A model generated the notes under the pieces. That model had not been told where the DNA came from. It ran no database searches and worked only from the letters and a program-made list of their open reading frames with translations. Position numbers and translations under genes: made by a program. Shown here in pieces: positions 1 to 15,100 of a DNA stretch of 64,000 nucleotides. Within the stretch, counting starts at the first letter, position 1. Every line of letters begins with the position of its first letter. This stretch comes from Amoebophrya sp. A120 (Eukaryota; Sar; Dinophyceae; Syndiniales; Amoebophryaceae), in contig CAJINV010000005.1 in the NCBI GenBank assembly GCA_905178155.1, positions 5,658,025 through 5,722,024 on the forward strand. Direction: 5' to 3'.

Positions 1-1
1 A

Positions 2-153
2 TATCCTGCGCAAAAGTATCGCACCTGTAGTATTAATTGCGTTTCTGCATTACAAATCTCTTTCTCAAGGTAAATCAGCACTACAAATTCAATTTGTAAT
101 GCCGGCTAATTTGTAATGCGATGTAAACTAGTACGATGCTTTTGCACAGCATA
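2..153 (+). mobile_element. Introner A0
   Basis: Family A element of 152 bp. It starts TATCCTGCGCAAAAG and ends CTTTTGCACAGCATA, with right flank TAGCA; the left flank is outside the window. The inner part (CTCAAGGTAAATCAGCA) is in the reverse orientation relative to A1. Confidence 0.8.
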
Positions 154-158
154 TAGCA

Positions 159-3100
159 ACATGGACACGAAGTCGAACGCCCAACTGCAAACCGCATTGT
201 CGAAGTGTGAGAATTTTTGGCTTCATTGGGACAAAACCCACCTAAGATTCGGGGAAGGCTGGTGGAAGGCGAGGCAAAATGTCGTTTCTCGACGAGATTT
301 CGAGGAATTTATGGACGACGAGACGAATTTTATCGACGAGAAGCCAGACGATAACGAGCGGAGGAAAGTGGGGAACAACGGCTCATACGCACCCTACAAC
401 TTCACCGTGCAGCACGATCCGGATTTCGAGCGGCACATTTTTGGCAATTTCAAGGTGATCGAAAAGCAGGGCAAGAAACGCAGACGAGACGACGGCAGCA
501 CGGAAAACGCGGAGAGAGAAAGTCTCCCCTACCCGCTATGGATTGCAAAAATGTGTGGGTCTGGAAGATTATGAGACTTGTCATGCACCTTTTGCATGAG
601 CCATGATGTCTGTGATGCATGCCGTAGCATCACAGATCTTTTCAGGGGTTCTTCATGCCTATTCCGCATGAAACATGCCCTCTCCGCGTAGCAAAGATCA
701 CACTTCCTTTGCTGCTCATGCAATACAAATTTTTTTGGAATCCAAACGCAGCATCACAAGTTCCATCCTCCCAGACCCAGACACTTTTGCATTCCATACC
801 CACCAAGGGTCAACGACGAACTGGAGTTCCGTGAGACCACTAACCCAAAGTCCTGGCACGTCTTATGAACTACAAAAGTATCGACGTACTCGTATAAATG
901 CATTACAAATTTTCTCAGCATGAGAAATAAAATTTGTAATGCTGATTTGCTTTGACAAAAAAATTTGTAATGCAAGACCTGCATTTATACGAGTGCGATA
1001 CTTTTGCACAGCATACGTCTTCTACCTGGGCCGCGATTTAGATGACAACCCCTACTGGCTCAGCAACCTCGAGGCGAGTCTCCAAATGCGGAGCCAGCTG
1101 GTGCGCACGGACGTGAAGATTCCGGCCCGGATATCCTGAGCAATTAACACGTCCCTACCCCAGAGTCAAGTAGATGGGTAGTACTCCGCTAGATGACAAA
1201 TCAGCCAGCTTTGATGGTTGCGCATGACAGGTTTGCTGGCCTCGTAGAAGCGTGATCCTGTTTACTAGCGTGCTCAGAAGCATCACAGATCCAGCGCATC
1301 GTGCTGATCGTAGCATCACAAATTTCGCAACGCGACTAGAGAACGTTTTGCATGGGGCTCCGCATGAGAAACTTTTTTGGCATGCAGATTTGCATGACAC
1401 TTCTGGGGTGGAGGGTGCGTTTTTTACATAGGATACCGGACTCCAGCGAAGGTCGTTGCCGTCCGGAAGGTATCAACTGCAAATATGTCTGAGTCTGGAA
1501 GTCTGTCATGCACATTTTGCATCACCGGTGATGTCTGTGATGCATGCCATGTCTGTGATGCATGCCCAAGCATGATCACAGCTATTTTCTGACGGCTTTC
1601 ATCTGATGCCCATACTGTATGAGAAACGCCCCCGCCTCCGTGTAGCAAGAAATACATCTCTATTGCCAATACAGATTTGTTTACGAATCAGAACACAGCA
1701 TTACAAGTTAAGTACATCCTTCCAGACCCAGACTACATATTTGCACTTGATAGAAAGACCAAGTAGCGGATTCCGATCTCGCACCCGGCGGGCCGGTGGA
1801 AATCGACATTGCGTTCAGTGTGAAAAACCTCGCCGGTATCTACAGTAAGCTTATTCGTCGTCCCGTGCAGAATGTACAGATGCTGTTTCTGCATGACAAA
1901 ACTTGCCGGCAATGTTAGTCAGCATGACAAGGTGGGGATGTTGACTCTAAGTTAGCGAAATTTTTTGTCATGCATTTTGTACACGTACTATCACGGGGAT
2001 AAATTTGTATTGCATATCTGAAGTGGAAATTACCGGCGCGGAATTGCAGCAAAGGAGAAGCAGCGAAGAGTTCGAGGCTTGGAGAAAGAGAAACAGGAAT
2101 CTTCCCGAGCCGGAGCCGTTACGAGTCCCGGGCTCTTTCGACGCGCAAAACGCGAGCTCCGCGAAAAACCGGCATTTGACCTACACGCAGCCGGAGTTTT
2201 TATGCATTGCAAATATCCCTGGATGTCTGGAAGGTTGCAACTTGTGATGCTGTCTCTTCATTCTAGAAAAATCTGTATTGCATGAACAGCAAGAGGGGCC
2301 CAGTTTGTGCTGCTTGGAGATGGTATTTCTCATGCGGAAGAGGCATCAGGGAAGCTTCGAAAAATCTGTGATGCTAGGTTATGCATATACCTGCTATGCA
2401 TTACAGGCGTCATGGGTCATGCAAAATCTGCACGACAAGTCCTGCATTTCCAGGCCCAGCCATATTTGCATTTCATAATTTTTGCACGTGAGCAACACCG
2501 TCCGGTACGGCCAGGCTGGCGGAAAAAGCGAAATCAAGAAAACAGTCACCTTTGAATTCTCTTCGGAGCGAGAATTTCGGGAAATTTTCGAGCCGCCGCG
2601 GACGCGCGTGCGCCAACACTTGGACAAACGCGACTTGAAGATCATCGCGGATTTCGGCGAGGCGATTTTCGGCGAGTTGCAGGCGTTGAAGCGGAAACAG
2701 GATGAGTTGTCGAAGGCGAATTTCCAAACTTTGGAAGCCGACAAGACGAAACGGGCGGAATACGACAAACTAACCGCGGCGCATTTGAAAGAGCACAACT
2801 TCAGCAAGTTTGTCGATTACGCCCGACAGGACGAGGTTGCGGAGGCACTGTACAAAAATTACGTTCGCTTCCTCTCGGGGCAGGACGAAGAAAGGCAGGA
2901 GAAGGCTGCGGAGAAGCAAAAGTTCGTTTCGGCCACACCACCGTCCGGCGGTGTTGAGCAGTCTAGTCCCAAAACGAGCTCCGCTGAGGAGAGCAAAGTG
3001 GAAGGAGGAATCATACAGCACAAGGCTTGCTTGATGCGGGGTGTTCTAGTGGAGGCCGGAAAGGAGGATAACGACTTGGGTATGACCAAGTCCAACTGGA

Positions 3101-6100
3101 TCAGACTGTGGAAAAACCACTGGGAGCTGAAGACCGCGACAACCAGCAAGACGATCTCCACCACCGCGTTGAGGAAATCAATCGGGGGAGGGTTAGTACC
3201 CGGAATACAGGATGGTACGAAGTCGGGCGGTGTAGTAATCCGGGGGAACAAGCCGGAACTACACCAGGAAGACATTAGTGGCCCGGCCGAGATCGCCCGA
3301 CTGATTGGTTGGGCGGACTACTGTCTGAACTTTTCCGACTTCACGAAAGAGATCCGCCGGCAGGTGCAGAAGGACGCGGCCTACCTGCAGAACACTATGG
3401 AAGCGTCAGGTTTGAAATCGACAAAGTTGAAATGATTTGCCATGCATAAAATGGATACCAGTCGGATACCCAATTTTCAAGCGGCGCATGACAAATTTTC
3501 CGAGCGCCGGAATTCAATTTGTCATGCTGCTCGGGCACAGAAGACTGCTTTTGTCATGCTCCTTTAGCAGCTCTACTTCAAACCCCAAACAGGCTGACAC
3601 GCGGCCTCCCTTGCCATCCCGGCAAGACAGGCACTTCATGCCTTGCATTTTATGCATGGCAAATCATTTCAACTTTGACGATTCCAAACCTGACGCTTCC
3701 ATAAACACGCACAAGAAGATCAAGGAAAGGGCGCAGCATATCCACAGTACATTTTCCGTACACGTACAAATGCGGTCTCCGCATGACAAAACTTGGCTTC
3801 GATCCTAGTTTAGCATGACAAGTTTAACGCTCCACATTGGTGAAATTTGTGATGCATCTTGTACATGTACGGAAAATTTGTATTGCATATAGCAGTTGGC
3901 GACGACATTGACCGAGCTGATCGACGCGATGGCGGACTGGTGCATTCTGAAGACCTTGGAACTGCAGAAAACGAAACTCTTTGACGATTTCATGCAGGCC
4001 CGGCACTTAAAATCGACCGACGATTTCCGGTTATTATGAACTGCAAAAGCATCGCGCAATTAGAAATTGCATGACAAATTTTTGATATTGACTTATCATT
4101 ACAAATTCAATTTGTAATGCGGATTTGCCTGAAGTAGAAGTAGAAAATTTCTAAATGCATAAAACGCAATTAGTACGAGTGCGATACTTTTGCATTGCAT
4201 AGCTATTCGACAAAGCCGATTGGAAGAAAGAGCAGAAGCAGTCGGAAAAGCTGATGGGGGTCGAGGCGAACTTCCAGACCGAGGATTTCTTGGTGAACCT
4301 GTTGACGAAAAAAACGCTGGAGTTGAAGCGATTTGAGGAACGGAAAATGATGAGCAGCGGTGGAGGGGATCCGAAAGATAAACTAGCGATCGGCTCTGCC
4401 GACGGGGGTACTTCTAAAAATCTCGATGTTGACATCAAGAAAAAAAAGAGCCTTGCTTTGGCCATTGCCACGCAGCAAAAAGTAGTACCAACAGCGGCGG
4501 AAAGGTTTAAGCAGGTATCAAATGTAAAAATGTCTGGGTCTGGAAGAACTCATGTTTGTCATGCTTGTCTGGCATAACTCTTAAATCTGTCATGCACGTT
4601 ACCCAAGAGCTCCGCTTTTCTGTGATGCAGAAGCGCAGTTTGTCATGCGGAATAGGCAACACCTAGGAGCTCAGAAACTTGTCATGCTGAGCCAGCATCT
4701 GTAGCCTCATTATGAGACGCCACCCAGCATCACAAGTTTCCAGACCCAGACACTTTTACATTTGATAGCAGGCGAAGAAGTTGCACTTGTTGAAAGGTTA
4801 TGGAGCGCAAATATGTCTGGGTCCTCTGGAACTGGATGGGTCCAGATATTTGCCATACTGTTCTTGCATGATCTAGGAGATCTGGCATGTAAGCCATAGC
4901 ATCACACGTCTTGGGAAGCTGTCCCCATGCCTAATCCGCATGACAAATGCCCAGTTTTGATGGTGCTGAGTTTTGGGCCGCATTTGCTGTTCATGCATCA
5001 CAGATCTTTGCGTTGTGTGAAATTTGCATCACAAGTTGCAACCTTCCAGACCCAGATATTTTTGCACTTGATAAAGGTCAGATTCTCTTTCGACAGGACC
5101 AGGACGCGTTTGAAGTTTTCGAGCAAAAGTGGAAGGAAGCGAAGGAGAAAGTCGAGGATAAGGATTTTTATTTTGGAATCTCGAAACCAACCGAGGGCCA
5201 AGTGCAGCAGCATCGGATTACGAATTTTGTGAACGAGAAGCTGCGGGATCTGTCGATCAAAATCGACACGAAGATGCGTGATAAAGCGTTCGGAATAAAG
5301 ATGAACACTGGAGCAGGAGGTGCGGCAACTTCTACAAACTTGAACAAGAACCTCGCGATTGCGCAGTTCCTCCAAACGGGTGTAAAGACGGTGAATAAGC
5401 AAGATATGGACAGTTTTAAGGGCTTGTCCGAGGAAGAGCGAGCCGTGGTTTGGCTGGACCGGGAAATCAACTACGCGGTCCGGATATGAAATGCAAATAT
5501 GTCTGGGTCTGGAAACTTGGAACTTGTGATGCTAACTGTGGATTCTAAAAAAAATCTGTATTGCATGACCAGCAAGAGGAGTCCAGTTTGTGCTACGCGG
5601 GGAGGCCATTTGATTGTGATGCGGAATTATAGGCATCAAGACGTAGTCGGAATAAAATCTGTGATGCTACTACCTAGGGAATACATCACAGACGTCACGG
5701 GTCATGTAAAATCTGCATGACAACAAGTTGCAACCTTCCAGACCCAGACATACTTGCATTTGATGCCAGAAACTGAAGGAGGGAACAAGCAAGACATCTT
5801 CTTCACTTAGCTCCAAAACCGCCGCGGAAAACAAGAAGAAATTGTTGCAGAACAGCCAGAACAAGATTGCGTTTGCAAACTCGAAAGACACAGACGGCGG
5901 GAGTGCGAATGTAAGGAAACTGCACTTAACTTCGTTCTTCAAAACTTTCGGAGACGAATTTGAAGAGGCCCGGGACTGCGCGCTCTTGGCGTCTGTGTTG
6001 CCGAATTATAATTCCAAGCCTACTTCGACCTCCGCGAAAAGCCCAGGACCACAGTCCTCGGGAGTGCTTGATGTTCTCGGGAAGAGCAAATCTTCCCTGT

Positions 6101-9100
6101 ACATCCAAGAGATGAAGAACGTCACAAGGAAAAAGATTGACGCGCGGAATTTCAAATACGACGTGGATTTCCGACAAGAGGTAGCGGGGAGGTTAAAACG
6201 GATGCTGGAGGATGTAGGAAGAAACGAGAAACAAGGAGAACCGGCACAACTAGCCCTACAGGACACCTCCAATGACCGACAACAAGAAGTGCTCTCCTAC
6301 GACGAAGTTTTCGATCCCTCAACTCCAAGCGTTAAAAACCCGAACGAAAGTGGTTCTCTTGCAAACAAAAGGAAAAGTGGAGCGGTCGATCGTTTTTTCG
6401 GCACGACCGGCGACATGAAAAAGCCACTTGCTGGAAGTAGCACGAAGAATGATGCCTCGACAAATATAAATAAACCTTTCTTCATTCTGGAAACGGAGCC
6501 TTGCGGAGCTTGTGACTTCCTCACGACGAGTTGTACTTCTAGCAGTGACGTAGTTTCTACTACAATTCGGCAGAAAGAGCTGGACCTCGTGGACGAGTTT
6601 TTGCCCTTTACAGGCGCCTGGTGCAAGAAAATCGATGTCGTCTCGTCGGCTTCATCTTCTGGCGGCGGGGGACCGACGTCAACACCGCAGCCGAACCAAC
6701 AAGCCGACCCCGACTTAGAGCAGGAGATTCAGGAAATCGAGAAAAAAATCCAGGAAATCCTATGCATTGCAAAAGTATCGTATTCGTAGAAATGCATTAC
6801 AAATTTTCTCGACATGAGAAATAAAATTTGTAATGCGGATTCACCTTAAGGAAAAGAATTGTAGTGCATGGCTGCAATTTTTACTACGAGTGCGATACTT
6901 TTGCACAGGATAAATCCAGAAGCACTACAACGAGGTAAAAAACGGCGCGAAAAATCTCGGACGGAGCGATGCGAGTATGCAATACTAATTTCGTCCCGCT
7001 GCACATGTACAAGATGCATGACAAACTGCGCGAACTTGAAGCGACGTCCAACTTGTCATGCTGACAATGATTGAAAGCAAGTTTTGTCATGCAGAAACAG
7101 CACTTGGATTTGTGCGAACGTCGTCGTGTGTGGGAAATTTACAGTGGATAGCGAGTGTGAAGAAAATCTTAGCCGGGTACAGCAACGAGATTGTGGAAAT
7201 CCAGCTGGTATGCATTGCAAAGGTATCGCACTCGTAGTAATTGCAGTCATGCATTACAAATCTTTTTCTTAAGGTAAATCAGCACTACAAATTTCTTTTC
7301 TCATGCTGAGGAAATTTGTAATGCATTTAGACGAATGCGATACTTCTGCACTGCATATCTGTCGCAGATAAAGCTGAGGAAACAGAAGTTGAAACGGATA
7401 TTACCCGAATTGAGGTTCGAAGCCGGTTGCGCCGAACGGGGGAAAGCGGTGTATTGCGAAGCGGAGGTGAATATCAAGTGCAAAAATGTCTCGGTCTGGA
7501 AGATTGCCTGGTTTGTCGTGCATATTTTGCACAACCCATGATGCCTGTAATGAATGACCTAGCATCAGAGATTTTTAAAAGGGCCTTCTGGTTCTGATGC
7601 GTATTCCGCGTGAGAAATGCGGCCCTGTCCGCGTAGCACGAATGGAACTCCTCTTGCTGGTCATGCAATACAGATTTTTTACCTTGTTCCAAAGACAGCA
7701 TCACAAGTTACAACCTTCCAGACCCAGACATATTTGCATTCCATAGTGAACGACTTCGTGCAGTTTTCCTCGAGCCAAAATTTCTCAGGTACGACTACAG
7801 GAGGCTCTGGAACGCCCCGAGCTGCAGCAGCTGCGAATAGTACAGGAAATAGAAATCCGGGCGACATAGCGAACACAAGAATGTACTACCAGCAACACCA
7901 CAGGGAAGCGGTGATTCAAGTTTGCGAAAAGATCCCGACTCTATCACAGGAAAAAGTGTTATACGTTAACGGTTTTCACAGATTCTTGCAGTCATGCATC
8001 ACAAATGTAGTTCAATATGCATGCTATGCATGACAAATTCTGACACGTCTTGTGATGCATTTCTGCGTCACAAATTCCGTTAACGTTAACACTTTTTCTT
8101 GTGATAGACTCTTCCCCCCATGCAGACCTGGCACAACCAGAAGGGGAGGCTGACCGCAAATCGGCCGGAGACGGTGGAGATCTCGAATCAGGTAGACAGA
8201 ATCAAACACCAGATGAAAACTATCGTGCCGACCATTCACGCGGACCTGTTCACGTTGTCGCAGTTAGTGACGTTGCCGTTCATGGAAGCAGAGGACAGGA
8301 GGAAGTTGGAGTTCGACGTTTTGGTTTTGCCCAACGGGGCGATTTGCTTCAAGTGCGTTTCTATCCACGATCCGGCGGACGATAGTGAAATAGATGGCGG
8401 AGAGGTCGAGGACGACGTTGATCAGGAAAGAACGGACTCGCTCTCGTTCCCGTCCAAAGCCGACCTGGCGAATTGCGAAGTGGAGGGTCCGGACGCGAGT
8501 CTGATCACAGCTTTTACGTTATCACAAGCAAAAGTGTTAAGGTTGAGGGTTTTCACAGATTGGAGCCATGCATCACAAATTTAGCTTAGTATGCATGTTA
8601 AGCATGACAAACTTGGACGCGTTTTGGTTATGCGTTGCTGCGTCACAGATTCCGTTAATGTTACCACTTTTTCCCGTGATATACGCAGCAGGAGCTGAGG
8701 TTGAGCGGGAACGAATCCGCTGCCGCAGCGATTCTTGCGGGTTCAACATCTCCGCCGGCGCTGAAGAGACAACGCAAGGACAGCGACGACATTGCTCTTG
8801 CTGGGCAGCAAGATGAAAGAACCTCGAGCAGCGCCAGCGGCGGTGGAAGTTGTGCGATCGAAGAGGACCATCTGCATTCCCTAGCTGGTGCAAATAAAAC
8901 ATCAACTTCCAGCACGACGCTCCATAACACAGTCTCCCCTTCCTGGGAGCTTTGCCGGTCCCGCCTCATCCAGGCCGGTCGGGGTTCGCAGCTGTGCGCT
9001 TTCGGGCAACGGAAGACGAAAGAGGAGGCAAGTATACACTATTACGAGTTCGCGTTGAATACCCATTACATCCTGCTCGCAAAGCCCATCGAAGCGTGTT

Positions 9101-12100
9101 TCAAAGTCCAGAATTTACAGCACAAGCTCGACTTTGGCAAGCAGCAACCGATCAGCTTGAAGTGTATGCGGTACAAGCCGCCAAAGGTCGGGAATGCAAC
9201 TAGCGCGCACCCGGAGCCGAAGTTGTATCGGAAGCAATTGCTGCAAATTTGGGGGGAAGCAATGTGGATATCACAGGAAAAAGTGTTAACGTTAACGGAA
9301 TTTGTGATGCAGTGACGCATCAGAAAAGGTGCGCAAATTTGTATTGCATAGCATGCATAGAAGGCAAAACTTGTAACGCATGACTGCCATTTGTGAAAAC
9401 CGTTAACGTTAACACTTTTTTGTTTGATAGTGGATGGAGGAAAATCACAGCCACTTGGTTTATTTTATCGACGATGGGAAAGTCATACCGAGGACAACTT
9501 CTGGCGGTAGTAGCAATAAACCTGCATCACCCGACGACCATCTCCACCCGGATTTCTATCAAATGTAAAAATGTCTGGGTCTGGAAGGTTGGAACTTGTG
9601 ATGCTAACTTTGGACTCTAAAAAGATTTGTATTGCATGACCAGCAATAGGAGCCCAGTTTGTGCTACGCAGGGAGGGCATTTGTCATGCGGGATAGGCAT
9701 CAGGAAGACCTCTACAAATATGTGATGCCAGACCATGCATTACAGACATCATGGCTCATGGAAAATATGCATGACAAAATCTCGCAATCTTCCAGACCCA
9801 GACATTTTTACGTTTGATAATTTCAAGCAGTTGACAAAAGAACGGATGATAACCATCGGGAAAAATTACAATTGGAGCCGGTGCCGAGGGTTCGAATTTG
9901 TGGACAAACTATTCTCCTGGATTCATTCAGGCATGATCACTGGGCGTTGCCAGTGGCGGACGCGGTTTAAACTCTTCTGCAGTTCTACGAGGACAGATCA
10001 GCTATTCCCTGAAAATTTTTAACCACCCCCAGCCGGTCATTTTCTGCATGGCAGGCACTGAATTTACTACATGTTTTGCATGACAAATTGGAAGATTATG
10101 GGGATGGTTAATGTTTCAGGGAATATCAGCCGATTGAGACGGATCTGTGCGACATGCTGGTCCTGCGCGGTTTAAAATACGATGAGCAGAAGCCAATGAC
10201 TCGAGCACCAGTGAGCTTGAACTATTTCGGCGGGTTCTGTGATTTGAAGAAGAACTACAAAAACGTGGGTAGTAGTACAACAGCCTCCTCTTCTATCGTA
10301 CAAAAAAAGTGTTTCACTGTAAGGATCTTACAGGTTTTGCATCACAAGTTTGTTCTACATGACCGAGAAAATTTGCCATGCGAGGTTCCTAAAGGGAAAA
10401 CACAGCGAAAAATCCACAGTCTTGCATGTGTAGCAAGACAAACGCTTGCGAGATACACTTTCTGCATTACAAGTTTACAGTGAAACAGTTTTTTCTGGGG
10501 ATATCTTCATCTTCTGGTCAACGACTTTCCACCACCCCGACTTCCGCTGCGGCTGCTATGGAGTTCTCAAACGTTACACTCTCAACTGTTACATGCATTT
10601 GTCATGCAAAGTTGCCAACAGCCTCCACTTGATGAAGGTGCTTTAGCATGACAAATTTTCGAAGGGCTAAGCAGCATGGTAATCTGTGGCAAAAAATCTG
10701 TGATGCGAAATATGCTGCAACGTTGCCACTTTTACTGTTGCTGTTCTTGCATTATGTAACGTTTGAGAACGCTATAGGTGCTATGTGGCAGAGGACCCCG
10801 AGTCTCGGCAGTCAGCACCCGGGGGGATTGCTGCCGAACGAGACAATGTATGAAATGCAAATAGGTCTGGGTCTGGAAGAATGCGACATTTGTCATGCTA
10901 GTCTGGAATGACTCTGCACTCTGTATTGCGTGGCCACCAAGCGGCCCGCTTGCCTTTCATGCGAATAAAGCGCAGTTTCTCATGCGAAATACGCATCACA
11001 GAAGCACGAAAAGAGTTGTCATGCTTGGCGGCGCAGTACAGAGCACTCTATTGTTCACGGAGTTGCATCACAAGTTTCCAGACCGCCAGACATTTTTGCG
11101 ATTGAGACAATGCAGCTGCAGTTTGACACGTTAGTCAAGGAAGTACTGGACGAGGTAGAAACCATATCGCAAGAAAAAACTGTTTCGCTGTAAATTTGTA
11201 ATGCAGAAACTGTATCTGAGAAGTGTTTGTCTTGCTATACATGCAAGACACTAGATTTTTAGCTGTGTTTTCCCCTAGGAATCTCGCATGGAAAAGTTTC
11301 TCTGTGATGTAGAACAAACTTGTTTTGCAAAATAACTTACAGTGAAACACTTTTTTCGTACGATAAACCACGTCGTCAAAGGCCCCCGCCATTGTAACCG
11401 GGAAGAAGATGTCCTCGCCATCGAAACGCCCGCCGAGCGACAACAAGAAGGGCACGACTAGCAAAGAAGATGAACCAGAAACGGCGATGAAAGTAGACGA
11501 GACCTTGGATGAAAAGCAGAAAGTCCTCGCTTTGTTCAAACAAAAACAGCAGAAAATCAAATCTCTCCCGAAGATCTACTCCACCATCAGCCCTTTCTCC
11601 CCGTATTTCCAGCTTCTCCAAGTGCCCTACGGGTGGCATTTGCGGTACTCCCGCTCCAGCAATCGGTCCTACTACGAGCACGCAACCTTCAAGCAAGAGA
11701 AAATCCAGAATTGGCAAAAGCGTGAGAAGCCGCAACTATTGGCAAAACTGGAAGAAGAGAAGAAGAAGCTCACTGAGGATGTCGCCTCGAAGAGGCAGCA
11801 AGCAAGAGTCGAGCACTACAAGAATGCGTTAAAAGCGCAGCATCCGGACAAGATGCGATTTCACTCTTGGACGGAATTGTACAAAACACCCATTGGGTGG
11901 CAAGCGAGAATTCCTTCTGACGTGTGGAAAAACGAAATGAGTTTCAAGAAGATGCCAGATTCGGTGGAGTTTGGTAGGTTGCAGAAACTGGAAAACCAGA
12001 AGAAACCGGACCAGAGGAAACTACTCGATCCGGAGGACACGATATGCATCGCAAAAGTTTATCGTATTAGTGGATTAATTGCATTACAAATTAGCTTAGC

Positions 12101-15100
12101 ATGACTGATGTAATTTGTCATGCTGTTTTAGCTGAGAAATGCTGAACTGCAATTAGTACACGAGTGCGATACTTTTGCAGTGGATACACGAAGTCGCGGT
12201 ACGACGTGTACTTTGAGAACTCGTTTTTGGACAAGAGGTTCACCACCGGCGGCAGTACAGATATCACAAGAAAAAGTGTTAACGTTAACGGAATTTGTGA
12301 TGCAGTGATGCATCAGAAAAGGTGCGCAAATTTGTATTGCATAGCATGCATGGAAGGCAAAACTTGTAATGCATGACTGCCAACTGTGGAAAGCCTAATG
12401 TTAACATTTTTTTTGTTTGATAACAGGCAGTGGCGCTTCCTCCTCCGCGGCGAAAACGACGAATAGCACGGTTATTCCGACTGACATGCAGGAGTTGCTG
12501 AGAGCGACGGACACCTTTGACAACCGGAACTTTTTCAGCTTGAAAAACTCGACGATCAAACAGAACACTTCGCTATCCTGTGTGAGAAAAACGTCCCAAC
12601 CCCGAAGTTGTCATGCAGATTTGCGATTACAGGAACATTTGTCGTGCGCATCTCCATGAAATGCATTTCAGATCGTGTTCTAAAATTTGTAATGCTGTAA
12701 ACAGGATGACTGAATTGCTTTGTCATGCAGCTTCCCTTGCTGACCACACTACGCTGCAGATGGAAAGAACTTGTCATGCGCAACTCCCAAAACTTGGAGA
12801 CTTGTCTAGCAGACTTGACTATGGGGTCCTCGTGGGGACGTTTTTACTCAGGACATTCCCTCTCCTCCGTGGACCTTCTCGCCGTGAAACTGCAAAAAGA
12901 CGAGATTTCCGAAGAGGCCGTGGCGAATTATCTGAAACAGGAGGCAAATCGGTTTTACACGGCGAACGTGACGGACTGGAATTTGCCGTTTAAATCCGCA
13001 GACCAGTCGACCAGGGATTGGTTGGTCAGTCAAAACGGGATTTTTCTAGTGAGAAAGTTCGGCCACGAGAGGAGTATCAAGGATTTTACCAGTCCGGAGT
13101 TGGCGAAAGTGGATATGGACGACTGGAGACACGAAAAACGGGAACAACCAGAGACTCTCGCTATCAAAGTGAAAAAAAAACCCTCCCCCTATCGAAACGA
13201 AGTTTCTGATGCTGGATTTGCGAACACAAATCAGATTTGTCTTGCTGGAGAGGACTACAGACGCATAGTAATCCGGAGCAGAGCGGCTTTGGCATAGGCA
13301 CTTAGCATGAAGAACGTCCGCACTGCAGGCCCAACAGCATGACAAAACGCCTGCAAAATGCGGCGGAGACTGTGGAGCTGCCTTCTTGCAAGACAGACGC
13401 GATCTGTGGCCACAAATCAGCAACGCAAATTGTCGAAGACGTGACCACGCGTCAATATGTGTATGGGGAGGGGGGATTTTTCCGTGTGATACTCGTGGAC
13501 GACGCGGCTGTTGAGGACGTGTTTGCTGCGCTGGATGGGAATAACGCCGGGTATTTTCATGGGGCAGGACGAACAATGTATGGCGAGGAAGTAGACCAAG
13601 GATGGTCACTGGAGCGGGAGCTTTTTGAACAGCAGCAGGAGATAAATAACGAAAATGGAGGCGGACCTCCTCCGCAGTTGTTCTACAACGAATCTGTACT
13701 GCAATTTCAGCAGCAAGTGCAACAGCAAATTCAGGAGTACCAGTTGCAATCTCCGAATTTTGATGTCAAAGAGGACGAGGACCAGCAGCAGCATCGTGAT
13801 TTCTCACAACCGCAGGCGCACCAGCAACAAGCGCATCAACTGGAGGGCGCGCATCAGCATCTTCAGGAGCAATACGGGTGGTGGAGCTCGCCGGAGGAAC
13901 AGCAGCGTGTCGGGTGGAATAATATTACCGCTACATCGCCCTGTTCTTGTGAAGGAAACCAAAACACTTTGTTCAATGACAGTCTGCGTCTGTCCCGGTT
14001 GCAGAGGAGCTCGGAGGACTTGTTATCCACCGGGAAAAAACACCCATCCCCATCCAATTTGTCATGCACAACATGTGTATCAGTTCAACAGGGCCCGCGG
14101 TTCAACAATGTACCTACCAGTTCAATACCGCCCCGGGGCCTAAATATCCTAGAACAAGCAGGCCATTTGATATGCTCGGCGCCAAAAACATATGCAGGTG
14201 GAGGAAGGAGTAGGGGGGGCGTTCCTGACCCAAAGGTACGCTCCTGATCTCAGTGGTACTTAGTCGACCCGGGGGGCCAGGTATTACCTGACCCCCGGTT
14301 CGGGTCTGTGCCTGCAATGCTGCAGCGAAGTCGTTTTAGATGGTGCTGCAGCACAGCTGCGCGCACCTTGATGGGCGCCAAAGGCCCCAAGTCTGTCGCT
14401 ACAGAAAACGGTAGCCATGACTGCGATCGGCCCTAGTGTTCGACCGCTTTCTGTTTGAAACCAGCGCCGCGCACACAGCTTCGGTCTTCGTGCGCCCATT
14501 GATCGGAAGCAGCGTCCCTAAATCCTACGGCCGGCAGCCGTGCCACCGTAAACAATAGTCGCGCAGCGCTTCGCGCCTCACAAACCAAAATCGCGCGCGC
14601 GCGCGCCAAAATACAGGACCTTTTGGGGCTTGTTGCGTGCACATTCTTTTTGCGACATATGGCGCCCGCAAGATATGCTCTGTAGCTCATCGGGATTCTT
14701 TTCTCCCGTTGCCCGCTCTTTTTTTCGGGGTTTGGCACGTGCACTACGTATGGTTCTCTTCTTTTTCGTATGCCCGGAACCTTCACGAACTAAGTAGTTC
14801 GTGAACTGGGGTACACTCTCGAACCGATTCACATGCATAAAATCCGCTAGTTGTCATGCAAAAAATGGATGGGGATGGGTGTAGAAGTCTTTTCCTAGAT
14901 ACTTATCTGAGGAAGAACATTTAGAAGACCGCCTGAACGACTTACTCCCGTACAGCTTCTACGGAGGGGATAGGATGAAGGACAACGGTACAACTACTAG
15001 GGGCGAACAGCAGGAGACGAACCAGCGAGCTTCAAAAATATTGCCAGACGAGCCGCGACATCATCAACATCATGACGCGGTGGAGGAACCTGTTCCGTTT

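Noticed and set aside
4515-4771. Canonical GT-AG intron at introner B4
   Set aside because: The GT and AG here come from the target duplication GCAGG, not from the element; other B copies lack them at the same positions.
13046-13609. Minus-strand 187-codon ORF
   Set aside because: Antisense shadow of the first large gene and introner I1.
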